Positions 5,134 through 13,741 of a stretch of 23,515 nt of DNA are shown piece after piece. Below the pieces are notes generated by a model. It had not been told where the DNA came from and searched no databases. It saw only the letters and a program-made list of their open reading frames with translations. The stretch is from positions 1 through 23,515 of IMG/VR virus record IMGVR_UViG_3300044489_000058. One strand, 5' to 3'. The translations under genes were made by a program, and so were the position numbers. How positions within the stretch are numbered: the first letter of the stretch is position 1; the number at the start of each line of letters is the position of its first letter. This DNA comes from a virus.

Positions 5134-5939
5134 GCTACCACCCAAACCCTTCTCTGCGGCTTGATCTCGAACTTCTCGACCTCATATTTTCCATCTTCGC
5201 AATGGATGAACACCGCCCCAATTTCAGCAAGAGCACCTGGAGCGATCTTATTGATGAACTCACTCGCCAGCGTCCAGGCTGGGGTAAATAATACCCTGCA
5301 AGGAGCAGCATCATAACTATCCCCCCACCGGTGCATGTGCGACCTGACAACCAGGTGAGGGATCGCCCGCCCCGTTGCGGAGTATTCGTAGAATATCCGG
5401 CTGGCGTATCTTGATACGTTTCCTGCCCGTGTCCAGGGCAGCCCGCCCATTGTGGCATGATGAGCGATGTCAAACCTGACCCCCTCAACCTCCAATGGCA
5501 AATAGAACCAGGATGCAGCCCCGTTTGTTTCCGGGCGGACCGTGCTATCAAAGCCATCGGCGGTAAGGTCTTCCAGGTTGCCGGACTTCCCGACATGCGC
5601 CGCCGTCCCTCTGACAAAAAACACCCCGCTTGCAATTTGTACAAGCGGGGCGATGGCTTCGGTCGTCATTTTAACGATCGTCGAGGGGTTTTTGGTGATG
5701 ATCTGGTATGACCTGTCATGTTTATCGCCTTCGCATAGATCGCCGTTTGATACCAATACGATCTCGCGGGTTTTGCGCAACTCCGCCGCCCGCTCGATCA
5801 AGGCTTGCCAGTTATCCCAAATCCATGACTGCCCTGGTGATGATAGGTATGTACCGCCGTCATCCAGCGTGACCGTGCGCGGGGATAGTCCAACGCACGA
5901 ATTGACGTGAGCGTCAGAGAATATCAGAATGGTCTTCAT
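5130..5939 (-). CDS. Calcineurin-like metallophosphoesterase
   Basis: A 269-aa protein with the metallophosphatase pattern: SDAH (residues 8-11), NGDLCEG (65-71), GTAAH (111-115) in place of the usual GNHD/E, a conserved HH pair (160-161) and SHMHRW (200-205), matching the GHxH metal site. It would use two metal ions to hydrolyse phosphoester bonds; the substrate is unknown. The changed GTAAH box keeps the His but lacks the Asn that usually stabilises the transition state, so activity may differ from that of classical members. It follows the lysin by 6 nt and overlaps the methyltransferase start (ATGA). Confidence 0.85.
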   Translation of the reverse strand: MKTILIFSDAHVNSCVGLSPRTVTLDDGGTYLSSPGQSWIWDNWQALIERAAELRKTREIVLVSNGDLCEGDKHDRSYQIITKNPSTIVKMTTEAIAPLVQIASGVFFVRGTAAHVGKSGNLEDLTADGFDSTVRPETNGAASWFYLPLEVEGVRFDIAHHATMGGLPWTRAGNVSRYASRIFYEYSATGRAIPHLVVRSHMHRWGDSYDAAPCRVLFTPAWTLASEFINKIAPGALAEIGAVFIHCEDGKYEVEKFEIKPQRRVWVVA

Positions 5940-5945
5940 TGTTTT

Positions 5946-6923
5946 TTAGAATGACTCGAACCAAGCCATGATCTTGTCTAGCATCCCCCAAATTTCCCGC
6001 AACATCTGGCGGTCTTCTGGGGTGAATTTCAAATCATCATCCTGCCCAGGTTCTTCGGGGTCTGGCTCAGGCTCAGGCTCCGGTTCAACCGGCGGTGCAA
6101 CCGTGATACCAAGCCAGTCATATAGTTTTTCTTTAGTGCCGTTGTAAAGGTTGAAGTCCATCCCCGAAGGTCGCTTCAGCGTGTCGGTTATGTAAGGCAG
6201 AGTGAGCCGGTCACCTGAAAACTGCCAGAATGACCATTGCGCCGTTCCGAATAGTACGGGGTTTGTGGTGTCTTTTGGCAGGTAATTTACCAATTCAACC
6301 CTGTCTTTCAGGTGCGTTGTGCATGGCGGGTATGACTCGGCTGGATAGTTTGCAACCCAAATGCAATATTTTGATAACTGGTTTGCAACATCAACGGATT
6401 GATACCGGTCGGTGAAGTGTTTGGCGGTGTAGACGATCAATGGATAATTTTTCAAAACAGGATCATCCTGGATGTGGTTCAAAAACAAGTCGATGGTTTT
6501 CTGCATCCAGGCTGGTGATACAAGCGGAACATCGCTCCCCGCGATCTTTTTGGCAAGAAAGTCATAATACTTTCCCCAATCCGCCCACCACTGCTCGATG
6601 TCGATGAAAATGACGTGGATCGCCTTGTACTGAAGCAGGTGTTTGAGATGAGTCAAACATGGATCATCTTTCGGCTCTGGCAGGTTGTTCAACCCCCACC
6701 TGAAATACGGAATCGGGTCGAACCAGTAATAAGCCATCGCAGGAATATCTGCATCGTAGCATCCCTGGACGTGTTCGGCGAATTTGCTGTCTGATTCGCC
6801 GTCCCCGCCGCCGCATCGCACAATCGCAAAGTCAAAGTCTTTGGCAAGTTTTGAGTAATCCACGACCGGTTGATAGTGGGATATATCAACCCCAAGCGCC
6901 ATTTTCTCGTATCTGTTCATCAT
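5946..6923 (-). CDS. GH25 lysozyme-type endolysin
   Basis: A 325-aa protein with the GH25 signature: GVDISHYQ (Asp13) near the start, then FIDIEQWW with the catalytic pair Asp108/Glu110, and later WSFWQFSGD. GH25 muramidases cut the N-acetylmuramic acid to N-acetylglucosamine bond of peptidoglycan. After the catalytic domain is a Pro/Glu-rich linker (about residues 275-297) and a C-terminal amphipathic helix (301-325) rather than a standard cell-wall-binding repeat. There is no signal peptide, so release would need a holin; none is evident next to it. ATG at 6923 or 6920 could start translation. Confidence 0.92.
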   Translation of the reverse strand: MMNRYEKMALGVDISHYQPVVDYSKLAKDFDFAIVRCGGGDGESDSKFAEHVQGCYDADIPAMAYYWFDPIPYFRWGLNNLPEPKDDPCLTHLKHLLQYKAIHVIFIDIEQWWADWGKYYDFLAKKIAGSDVPLVSPAWMQKTIDLFLNHIQDDPVLKNYPLIVYTAKHFTDRYQSVDVANQLSKYCIWVANYPAESYPPCTTHLKDRVELVNYLPKDTTNPVLFGTAQWSFWQFSGDRLTLPYITDTLKRPSGMDFNLYNGTKEKLYDWLGITVAPPVEPEPEPEPDPEEPGQDDDLKFTPEDRQMLREIWGMLDKIMAWFESF

Positions 6924-6932
6924 TTACCCCAG

Positions 6933-7391
6933 TTAAATTCGATAACTTAACACGATGTTTATTTGATCAGACTGCGCCCACGCAAAAGGAGCGGTGTTTT
7001 TCATAACGTCCCCGCCGTGATATACGAGCATCGCTTTTGTTGTGTCTGTATTGTTAATTTGGGCAACAAATACACTCGACACATTCGCGCTTACATCAAA
7101 AGCAAACCCATAGCCAACCTTTTGATATGATGCAAAGTAATTCGCCGTTACAGGCAACGACACCAGATAATTACCAGACCCAGCGTTCATGCCCGAACCA
7201 AAAGCAAGATAACATTCTGCCTCAACTGTATCGCCGCGTACGGTGTAACGTCCAGTAGCAGTCGACCCAGACCCAAGTGTCGGGTTTGTTGTGGTTGCTG
7301 TCAAGGCTGGCGTGTAGGTTGTCCACCCTGGGCTTATCAAGCCAACCACTAATGGCTTAATTTTCAACCATAATTGCTGTAAGTCGATCAT
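6933..7391 (-). CDS. Tail-tip / receptor-binding-type structural protein
   Basis: A 152-aa protein with a short helical N-terminus (LQQLWLKIKPLVVGLI) and then a Thr/Gly-rich beta domain containing WTTYTPALTATTTNPTLGSG and GRYTVRGDTVEAECYL. This WTxYTP plus GDTVE layout is common in small phage tail-tip and fibre proteins that form trimeric beta structures. It lies between the tail-hub gene (ATGA overlap) and the lysin, the usual place for adsorption proteins. Confidence 0.65.
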   Translation of the reverse strand: MIDLQQLWLKIKPLVVGLISPGWTTYTPALTATTTNPTLGSGSTATGRYTVRGDTVEAECYLAFGSGMNAGSGNYLVSLPVTANYFASYQKVGYGFAFDVSANVSSVFVAQINNTDTTKAMLVYHGGDVMKNTAPFAWAQSDQINIVLSYRI

Positions 7392-8455
7392 TCCGCCACC
7401 TCAAATAACGTTTGCAGATCTGGTGATCCTCGCGGGGTGATGGATGCCTTCTCTGACCCCCTTGTCCATCCAACCCGCTCGATCATGAACCTCCGCGAAT
7501 TGGTGAACCAGGATGCGCCAACCGTCGCGGGTAACACCCCAACCATCCGAACCCATTTACCAGGTCTGACAAGGTGAGAGGGGATAACCGTATTGTTCAG
7601 GTCATAGATCAACCCATTTCTCCGAATAACATACTCATCGGCTGTTGGCTCAGCGTAAATTCTAATTCTTTTCTGGCGGTTCGTTTCCAGCAGCAGCCTG
7701 GTTTTGGTACTCGTTCCAACTTCCAGTAATTCTTTAATTTCAGTCATGCAGGATACCGCCCCGTCCCGATACTGGTTTGTACTAACTCCCGATGATGTCG
7801 CATCGAGGATAACGCCAGCCACCTGGGTTTGCGAGATTATGATGTTCTGAATTTGCGTCACGGTATCGGCGGTGGTTGTGCCAGCGTTGGAATAATACAA
7901 CCACTCCAGGGTATGTACCCAGCCTTTTAATTCTATGGTCGCCTTCGGCGCTCCACCCTGGTTTGTCGTCACCATTGGCGGGTTTTTGTGAAACTCCAAG
8001 AATGTATTGCGGTACGCCGTCCCCTGGGCTGCTGGCGCGTTGTTGAGCGATAGGATGATCGACTTTTGCCCATAGGTGGCGATGCTATTTGAATCTGTCC
8101 CCGCCGTCGTTGTCCCCTGGGTGGTTGATGGCGTTGTGCCTGACATGGTTGTCGTGGAATATTGCACCACAACCGAGTTATACAGGTTGTCCAGGCTCGC
8201 CCCAACTGTCACCCCGTCATCGGTCACGGTCACGGCATGGACGTAACCGCCCCATAGCCAGCGGGCTTGCTCATCATAAACGTCCACCCCATATTTGAGA
8301 TAATTCAGCATCATCCAGGCATCATACCCGCCCTGATCAACTGACAGGGTCGCCGTATCGCTCCCGCCGAAGGCGTCCCAATTCAGCGCGTCGACCTGGA
8401 CAACTGGCTGCAGCGGGGTTTGTACACCAGACCGATCAAACCAAGTGCAATTCAT
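7388..8455 (-). CDS. Tail hub / baseplate-like protein
   Basis: A 355-aa, mostly beta protein. The segment DTATLSVDQGG, then VDVYDEQARWLWGGYVHAVTVTDDGVTV, resembles the start of siphovirus tail-hub proteins such as the Gp37-like and Tal N-terminal domains. Later parts carry EIKELLEVGTSTKTRLLLETN, as in related tail proteins. No protease or lytic domain is visible. It overlaps the upstream tail gene and the downstream one by ATGA, in the right place for a baseplate hub. Confidence 0.6.
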   Translation of the reverse strand: MNCTWFDRSGVQTPLQPVVQVDALNWDAFGGSDTATLSVDQGGYDAWMMLNYLKYGVDVYDEQARWLWGGYVHAVTVTDDGVTVGASLDNLYNSVVVQYSTTTMSGTTPSTTQGTTTAGTDSNSIATYGQKSIILSLNNAPAAQGTAYRNTFLEFHKNPPMVTTNQGGAPKATIELKGWVHTLEWLYYSNAGTTTADTVTQIQNIIISQTQVAGVILDATSSGVSTNQYRDGAVSCMTEIKELLEVGTSTKTRLLLETNRQKRIRIYAEPTADEYVIRRNGLIYDLNNTVIPSHLVRPGKWVRMVGVLPATVGASWFTNSRRFMIERVGWTRGSEKASITPRGSPDLQTLFEVAE

Positions 8456-9903
8456 AGCGCCAATCTCCTGGGGCGATAGGATAGTTTGAGGGTAAACCTT
8501 CCCAAGTCCTCATCATATTCGCGCATCCCCCAAACCCGTACCTGTTGGTTTTTGTTTGGGTATAGGTGAAGCATCCCAACTGGTGAGATAAATGACGATA
8601 TGTAATTCCCTGGTGCAACGTTATCAACATAACTCACCCCGCCAACGTAAGGGTCAATGACCGTTGGTGCGGTCGCACCGTAGGTGTTGCTATACGTTCC
8701 GGCATATACAATGCTATCGAACGCTACGAAAGCAACATAATCAAGCAGCGTTGGGATGTTCGCCGTCCCTCCGCATTTGGCGTAAACGGTAATTTTCTCA
8801 TCGTAAACCGGATATGTGGCATGGTCATAAAACGGGTGTTTCACGACGCCAAACAGAAGCGGAGCAAACGCTTCTGCTCCCTGATATGTTGGATCAATGC
8901 CAACCCAGGGCGATGTCATGATCGTATATATCGGGTCGCCCAGGTTTACCGCCCAATCCGCCCGATAGTATACATCCGATCCAGATGTAGCGGTGACGTG
9001 GGTTGTAACCTGGGCATAGTCTATCTGCCCACCCAGGAAAACCGCCACGTTTTGACCGCCAACCCCAGCAAGGTTGGCGCTGGTGATCGTTCCAACCATC
9101 GCCATAGTTGAACCGACCGTAATCGTTCCGTAGCGTGCGTCAGAGTTTGAATATTTCCCCGTTCCTGCCGTCGCTGTGCCAGGAAACATATACCCAGCCA
9201 CCGACCCCATTGTATTGGTTTCGATGAAGACGCAAAAGCCGTTTGTTCCAGAATTGCTAGAAAATGTGTTTGTGAGATAAAAATTGCGGGCGGTCACCAG
9301 GTCGGTTGTACCATCCATCTCAATTTTTGCCGGTGCTGGCAGGTCGCCGGTGATCTGATTCGACGCGATATTGGCATAGTTCCGGCGGGTGTTGCTCCCG
9401 ACCGCCGTACCATCATTGACAATAAACATCGACAACCCCGCCGCCGTTGTTCCGTTCGGATTGGATAACGTGGCGGCGGTTAGTGTCCCCTCCCAATAGT
9501 TTCGCCGTTGCCAGGTAATGTCACATAATGCCCGATATGAGTTCCAGCGGGGATAGTTCATACCGCCATTGACGATCTGAATTTGCCCGTCCAGCATTTC
9601 AGACCGAAAAGACGATGTATAACCGTCTGGCTGGTAATTCAGAAATACGGGCGTTCCAGCGGTCGAGTTCTGCCACAACCTCGCTTGATGCAAATACCGG
9701 TTGATCGACCCATAGACCGCATTGATGTCAGATGCCGCCGTCCCAACAATTTCGATTTGGGCAGATTCGACAATCGTTGCATTATCGCCAATTTCCATCC
9801 CGACTTGGGGGGTATATTCCATCAGCCGGATATACACCCCGCTCGTGGCTGTGCTTGCCAGGTTTATCGTTCCGCTTTCTGTGATCGTAAGCGCATGTGC
9901 CAT
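8452..9903 (-). CDS. Minor tail protein (distal-tail-like)
   Basis: A 483-aa Thr/Gly/Ala-rich beta protein directly after the tape measure gene. It starts MAHALTITESGTINL and contains a long middle domain with repeated Thr-rich strands. By position it should be the distal tail or first tail-tip protein. The sequence does not show a family motif I can name with confidence. Confidence 0.6.
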   Translation of the reverse strand: MAHALTITESGTINLASTATSGVYIRLMEYTPQVGMEIGDNATIVESAQIEIVGTAASDINAVYGSINRYLHQARLWQNSTAGTPVFLNYQPDGYTSSFRSEMLDGQIQIVNGGMNYPRWNSYRALCDITWQRRNYWEGTLTAATLSNPNGTTAAGLSMFIVNDGTAVGSNTRRNYANIASNQITGDLPAPAKIEMDGTTDLVTARNFYLTNTFSSNSGTNGFCVFIETNTMGSVAGYMFPGTATAGTGKYSNSDARYGTITVGSTMAMVGTITSANLAGVGGQNVAVFLGGQIDYAQVTTHVTATSGSDVYYRADWAVNLGDPIYTIMTSPWVGIDPTYQGAEAFAPLLFGVVKHPFYDHATYPVYDEKITVYAKCGGTANIPTLLDYVAFVAFDSIVYAGTYSNTYGATAPTVIDPYVGGVSYVDNVAPGNYISSFISPVGMLHLYPNKNQQVRVWGMREYDEDLGRFTLKLSYRPRRLAL

Positions 9904-9906
9904 AAT

Positions 9907-12084
9907 TTATATCCCTTGTAAGACGCGTGCAACCTGCCGCGCCATCATGTGCGCGTCCATTGTAGAATTGACGTTCAAATTAATCGTTACCTTCTGGTCG
10001 CCCTGCTTGTGTTTGTCGCCCTGGGGCACAACCGTCACCTGCTCGCCAGATGATACCCGTATCCAGGCAGAGTCGCCCGGCGCACCTGGGGGAACTGTGA
10101 AGGAAGCCCCTCCTGCCGCAGAAGGATAGCCGACAACCCCGCCGGTTGCCTTTTGTAAAAACCTATTCCTTCCTGCAAGAGCGAGGTTGGTTTGGTTTCC
10201 TTCATATCCTTGTCCAGATGTGATATACAATGTTTCTTCAATAGTCAGGATGTGAACCACCGCTTTCGACATCGTACCGTTAATGTTGCGTAGATAGTTT
10301 AGTATTTTTTCAACCAGTTCTTTTTCATTATTTGTGCTTCCGATGATCTGGTCGATGCCCTTCAGCACGTTATATTCCTCGTCGGTTATTACCCCCCACG
10401 ATTTTCCTAGTTCCGTTATGATCCCCAAACCAGCATCTTTCAGCCCTAACAGCGCCAACTTCTGCTGGAGTACATTGAGTAACCATTGCTTCGTTTGCTT
10501 GTCGTGTTCAACTTTCAGGTTAGAAATTTCGTTCGTGACATCGAATACGCCATCTTGCAGGCTTTTCAGTTCCTTCTTTTGCGCGTCAGTCTTCCAGGGT
10601 AGTTTCTCTAATTCGGCAATGCGCTCTTTGTACTCGTTTAGTTTCTTGTTCAGTCCGTTCAACTGTTCGTTGTATCGTTCGTTCGACTTTGTCAATTCGC
10701 CCTGCAACATCAACCTTAAGTTTAGGGCTTCGTTTGATTTGGCAAACTCGTCTTTTTGTTTTTTGACTGCGTCTGTATTCTGAATTACTTTTTCGGTCAG
10801 CCTGGGCATGATGTCATCTTGCGTCCCGATCATCCCGTTGTATTTATCGGTGTTCTGCACCAATTCATACTCAACCTTTGACAGAGCGTACTTCTTCTGA
10901 GTGATAATTTCAACTTCTTCACTTCCGCGCCGATAAACCTTTACAAGATCGCCGTTAATCCCGACCGCGTAACCTGCTTCTTTGGCGGCTCGTTGCATCT
11001 CAGCGATGTAGTCCTCGTATGATTTGGCGGTCTTCGCCGTCACCCCTGCATGTTCGTTCAGGGCAATCCGCACCCGATCATCCCATGATAGCATCAAGGT
11101 CATCGCCTTCGTTGCATTGGTCAAGACGGGGATCAAATGCCCGCCTATTTCCTCAGCCAAATTGTTGAACTCCCCTTTCAGTTTGTTCAGGCTTCCAGCA
11201 AACGTTTCTCCTGCCGCCTTTGCCGCCCCGCCAAATTCTAGTGACAATTCCTGTAAAATAATTTTTTGTGCAGATGCCAGGTCTCCAACTTCCATGAACG
11301 ACTTGATTAATTTCTCTTGTTCATCGGTCAACTGCACACCGACACGCCGCAATGCTGATACACCCTCAATCGGCTCTTGCAACGCCTTGCCGACCTGCAC
11401 GATGGACGATTGTAAGTCTTGCCCCATAACCGCCGACATATTCATCGCGGCTTCCATCGCCTGAGGGAATACATCTCGCCCGATTGCGCGGAACGTCAAC
11501 AAAACCGTTGACGCGCTCTTAATTACCTCATCATCAATTCCGGTCTGCCGCATCCATGCGACTGACATATCGTTAATTTGGTCGGCGGTATAACCTGCCG
11601 CCTGTCCAGTCGCCTTGATGACCGCTTGCAGGGTTGCATCAACCCGCTGAGCCTCCATCGCCTGGGTGACAACGCTTTTCAGCGCCATGCCGACCGCCAA
11701 AACACCACCAGCAAGCGACAAAGAAGATAACGACAAACCGGTAAACTCTTTCAGTACATCGCTCAACCCCTTTTTTAGGTCACCCGATGCGCTTCCGGTT
11801 TCGGTGAGGGCGTTTTTGACTTCTTTAATTTTTGTTTTCGTTTTGGTTGATTCTTCTGACACCCCAGAAAGCGAATCCTTTACACCCTTTAATCCGCTTT
11901 TGGTTTTGTTTGATTCCTCTGAAACGCCGCCAAGTGATTCCTTTACGCTGCCGATGTTTTTGCCCGCGTCTTTTGCCGCCTTTTCGGTTTCCAATAGCGC
12001 GTTTCTGGTGTCCTTCAGCCCCTTCTCAGCCTTCGAAGAATCGACCGTTAACTCAGCATAAATTGAGGCAACCTTTTGGCTCAT
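9907..12084 (-). CDS. Tail length tape measure protein
   Basis: A 725-aa protein, the longest in the window, with a coiled-coil N-terminus (SSKAEKGLKDTRNALLETEK), a hydrophobic segment near residues 113-138, and the tape-measure domain with LRRVGVQLTDEQ, followed by AGETFAGSLNKLKGEFNNLAEE. A second coiled coil lies around NERYNEQLNGLNKKLNEYKE. At about 0.15 nm per residue it predicts a tail near 109 nm. The start overlaps the end of the frameshifted chaperone (ATGA). A 21-residue repeat is present at the N-terminus. Confidence 0.93.
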   Translation of the reverse strand: MSQKVASIYAELTVDSSKAEKGLKDTRNALLETEKAAKDAGKNIGSVKESLGGVSEESNKTKSGLKGVKDSLSGVSEESTKTKTKIKEVKNALTETGSASGDLKKGLSDVLKEFTGLSLSSLSLAGGVLAVGMALKSVVTQAMEAQRVDATLQAVIKATGQAAGYTADQINDMSVAWMRQTGIDDEVIKSASTVLLTFRAIGRDVFPQAMEAAMNMSAVMGQDLQSSIVQVGKALQEPIEGVSALRRVGVQLTDEQEKLIKSFMEVGDLASAQKIILQELSLEFGGAAKAAGETFAGSLNKLKGEFNNLAEEIGGHLIPVLTNATKAMTLMLSWDDRVRIALNEHAGVTAKTAKSYEDYIAEMQRAAKEAGYAVGINGDLVKVYRRGSEEVEIITQKKYALSKVEYELVQNTDKYNGMIGTQDDIMPRLTEKVIQNTDAVKKQKDEFAKSNEALNLRLMLQGELTKSNERYNEQLNGLNKKLNEYKERIAELEKLPWKTDAQKKELKSLQDGVFDVTNEISNLKVEHDKQTKQWLLNVLQQKLALLGLKDAGLGIITELGKSWGVITDEEYNVLKGIDQIIGSTNNEKELVEKILNYLRNINGTMSKAVVHILTIEETLYITSGQGYEGNQTNLALAGRNRFLQKATGGVVGYPSAAGGASFTVPPGAPGDSAWIRVSSGEQVTVVPQGDKHKQGDQKVTINLNVNSTMDAHMMARQVARVLQGI
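11821..11946 (-). repeat. Two 63-nt repeats in the tape measure gene
   Basis: Residues 47-67 and 68-88 of the tape measure protein are a tandem 21-residue repeat built on V-K-(E/D)-S-L-x-G-V-S-E-E-S-x-K-T-K. A decayed third copy begins VKNALTETGSASG. The codons differ, so it is an old duplication. Adding or losing such units would shift tail length by roughly 3 nm each. Confidence 0.8.
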
Positions 12085-12499
12085 TCGTTCTTATACCTCT
12101 GTGCCTTTACCCGCGCATCCTCGATCTGTGACCATTCGTGCAGCCTCGCTAAAGGCAAGCCGTCAATGTACTCCAGCGTCCATCCAAACCTCTCCGCCAT
12201 CGACCATGTAACCACCTCGACCGGCGGGTCGCCCTGCCCGATTAAGGCGAAGTAGACCCGCTTTGCAAGTTTGGGTCAGCGAGTGGGTTTCTGGCTCTCT
12301 CCAAAAACTCGGCAAACACCCGCCGGTAGTCTGGATATGGCAAATTGAGCAGGTCATCGTATTCAAGCCCCGCGCATTTGGCGATGATCCGGTCGCTGCT
12401 TTCATCGGTTGAACCCGTATCGAACAACGACCGGAACTGCCTGATGGTGACGTGGTTCAGGTCAATGGTTATCTGTCTCCCGTCAGATAGTGTTATCAT
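12081..12499 (-). CDS. Tail assembly chaperone G-T fusion (programmed -1 frameshift)
   Basis: The product of a -1 slip during translation of the chaperone G gene. It uses the first 77 codons of G, slips on CCCAAAC (12275-12269) and continues 62 codons in the -1 frame to TGA at 12083-12081, giving 139 residues. The extension reads LAKRVYFALIGQGDPPVEVV and then a helical tail with TWSMAERFGW, followed by WSQIEDARVKAQRYKNE. It has no early start codon of its own and runs to an ATGA overlap with the tape measure gene, as in lambda G-T. The ratio of G to G-T controls tape-measure coating during tail assembly. Confidence 0.85.
12224..12275 (-). promoter_or_regulatory. -1 ribosomal frameshift site with downstream stem
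   Basis: The heptamer C-CCA-AAC lies in the correct phase of the G frame (first full codon starts at 12274). Seven bases later a perfect 7-bp stem GCGGGTC/GACCCGC (12261-12255 with 12230-12224) encloses a 24-nt loop. A 7-nt spacer is in the usual 5-9 range for stimulatory structures. The zero frame stops 25 bases past the heptamer. Confidence 0.85.
12242..12499 (-). CDS. Tail assembly chaperone G
   Basis: An 85-aa protein from ATG at 12499, overlapping the stop of the tail tube gene (TAATG). It begins MITLSDGRQITIDLNHVTIR, as in many siphovirus G-type chaperones, and continues with QFRSLFDTG and a helical segment ending AEFLERARNPLADPN. It sits between tail tube and tape measure genes, the classical position, and carries the frameshift site near its end. 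A longer in-frame start at 12538 lies inside the tail tube gene and is unlikely. Confidence 0.87.
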   Translation of the reverse strand: MITLSDGRQITIDLNHVTIRQFRSLFDTGSTDESSDRIIAKCAGLEYDDLLNLPYPDYRRVFAEFLERARNPLADPNLQSGSTSP

Positions 12500-12903
12500 T
12501 AGTTCGTTCCCTCCGTGCGTGCGCCGTTCTGCTGCCAAGAGATCGACAACTCGACGACCCCGTCATATGGAACGTTTAGGTTTCCACCCATCGAGATCGC
12601 TGGTATTGTGAACTTTTGCTTACCCGCAGCCGTGCCTTCGGGCGAAAACAGCAACGTGCCAACATTGCCTTCGTTAGCCGCAAACCAGTTTGTCGTACCA
12701 GTCGACTGGTAGACACCCTTGAAGTCGAGTTTGCCGTCTTTTTGAGCCGCAAGGTACAACTTGTTCGCATCTGCCCCGGCGGTTTCATCAACCAGCGCCA
12801 CCGATGGCGCATAGGTGATCGAACGAAAGTCGGTGTTATACGTTGTGGTCGCTGCCGCTTGAACCCATTGCAGTACTGCGATAGAACCAACATAAGCAGG
12901 CAT
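12499..12903 (-). CDS. Major tail tube protein
   Basis: A 134-aa protein preceded by AAGGAG and an ATG at 12903. It contains long beta strands and the tail-tube-like pattern KLYLAAQKDGKLDFKGVY, then LLFSPEGTAAGKQKFTIPAI and GVVELSISWQQNG. This matches siphovirus major tail proteins that stack as hexamers around the tape measure. Its position directly before the G chaperone and after the tail terminator supports the call. Confidence 0.82.
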   Translation of the reverse strand: MPAYVGSIAVLQWVQAAATTTYNTDFRSITYAPSVALVDETAGADANKLYLAAQKDGKLDFKGVYQSTGTTNWFAANEGNVGTLLFSPEGTAAGKQKFTIPAISMGGNLNVPYDGVVELSISWQQNGARTEGTN

Positions 12904-12914
12904 GTTTTATCTCC

Positions 12915-13325
12915 TTAATTGTCCAACAAGATACGATAGATCGCGCCGCATGAGTAAGTCTTTGACCCATTCAGCGCGTTATCAACTATTTCTATGTCTG
13001 TTTCTCTAACAACCCGCAGGGTACTGTAACCCGATACCGTGATCGTTCCTCGATGTAGAAGGTTTGATATGGCTGTGTCTATTGACCCCGCCAGGTTTTG
13101 ACGGGCGGCGTATGCCCGGATGTAGTACACCATGTCCCTGGTATCGTGCGGGTTGTTGTTGATCGCCCCTCCGCCCTGGTGGTTATAAACCACGTAGGGC
13201 ATGGTTGCGTTATCCGGCGCTTGCATCCAGTAAACCGACGCCGTCCCTGCAAGCAACGCCGTGAGCGCCGTCCCTGCGGTTAGTTTGGTGTATATACCCT
13301 GGGCAACCGCGTTTGATGTACTCAT
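12915..13325 (-). CDS. Tail terminator / completion protein (DUF3168-like)
   Basis: A 136-aa protein with an N-terminal helix (VAQGIYTKLTAGTALTALLA), then VYWMQAPDNATMPYVVYNHQ and a C-terminal strand pair. The helix plus P-D-N-x-x-x-P-Y-V-V-Y pattern is typical of DUF3168 and related tail terminator proteins that cap the tail before joining the head. It overlaps the gp10-like gene stop (ATGA). Confidence 0.78.
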   Translation of the reverse strand: MSTSNAVAQGIYTKLTAGTALTALLAGTASVYWMQAPDNATMPYVVYNHQGGGAINNNPHDTRDMVYYIRAYAARQNLAGSIDTAISNLLHRGTITVSGYSTLRVVRETDIEIVDNALNGSKTYSCGAIYRILLDN

Positions 13326-13741
13326 TTACCCTCGAACAACTTTCGCCACAACTCGCCCGAATTGACCTTGTGAGCCACGCTTTCTACGGCTGGAATTAGA
13401 AAGGGACGGGCGGCAACGTGCTTGTTGTTGACCGTTCTGTGTCCAAACTCAACCGCGCTCGCATATTCCACGCTCGGACCGACTCTAGCAAACACCTTGC
13501 CGCCTTTTTGCGGCGATGGATGCTTGTAAGTCCTTGCCCCCGTCACTTTTGGCGGCGTATTGCTGTTTTGGGTCGCGGTGTAGATGCTTGATCGAAGTGC
13601 GCCGGTCAAATATGGCGCTTGTGGTTTAGCCGTCGCCTCGATGTCAAATGCCAACGACTCCATCACAGCCTGGATATTGGTATTCAGCCCCGCCGCAATT
13701 CGGTCTAACTCTTTGGTGTCCAGTTTGACATTGACGCTCAT
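13322..13741 (-). CDS. HK97 gp10-like head-tail joining protein
   Basis: A 139-aa basic protein beginning MSVNVKLDTKELDRIAAGLN, followed by IEATAKPQAPYLTGALRSSI and a C-terminal segment with VEFGHRTV and AARPFLIPAV. The A-P-x-x-T-G-x-L-R-x-S and F-G-(T/H) plus RPFL motifs are hallmarks of the HK97 gp10 family. The start at 13741 gives an ATGA overlap with the upstream gene; a longer form from 13777 would overlap it by 40 bases. Confidence 0.87.
   Translation of the reverse strand: MSVNVKLDTKELDRIAAGLNTNIQAVMESLAFDIEATAKPQAPYLTGALRSSIYTATQNSNTPPKVTGARTYKHPSPQKGGKVFARVGPSVEYASAVEFGHRTVNNKHVAARPFLIPAVESVAHKVNSGELWRKLFEGK

Noticed and set aside
12163-12405. An 80-codon minus-strand frame over the tail chaperone region
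   Set aside because: It is the third frame, neither G nor the -1 extension. The -1 frame runs cleanly from the slippery heptamer to the tape measure start and has chaperone-like content.
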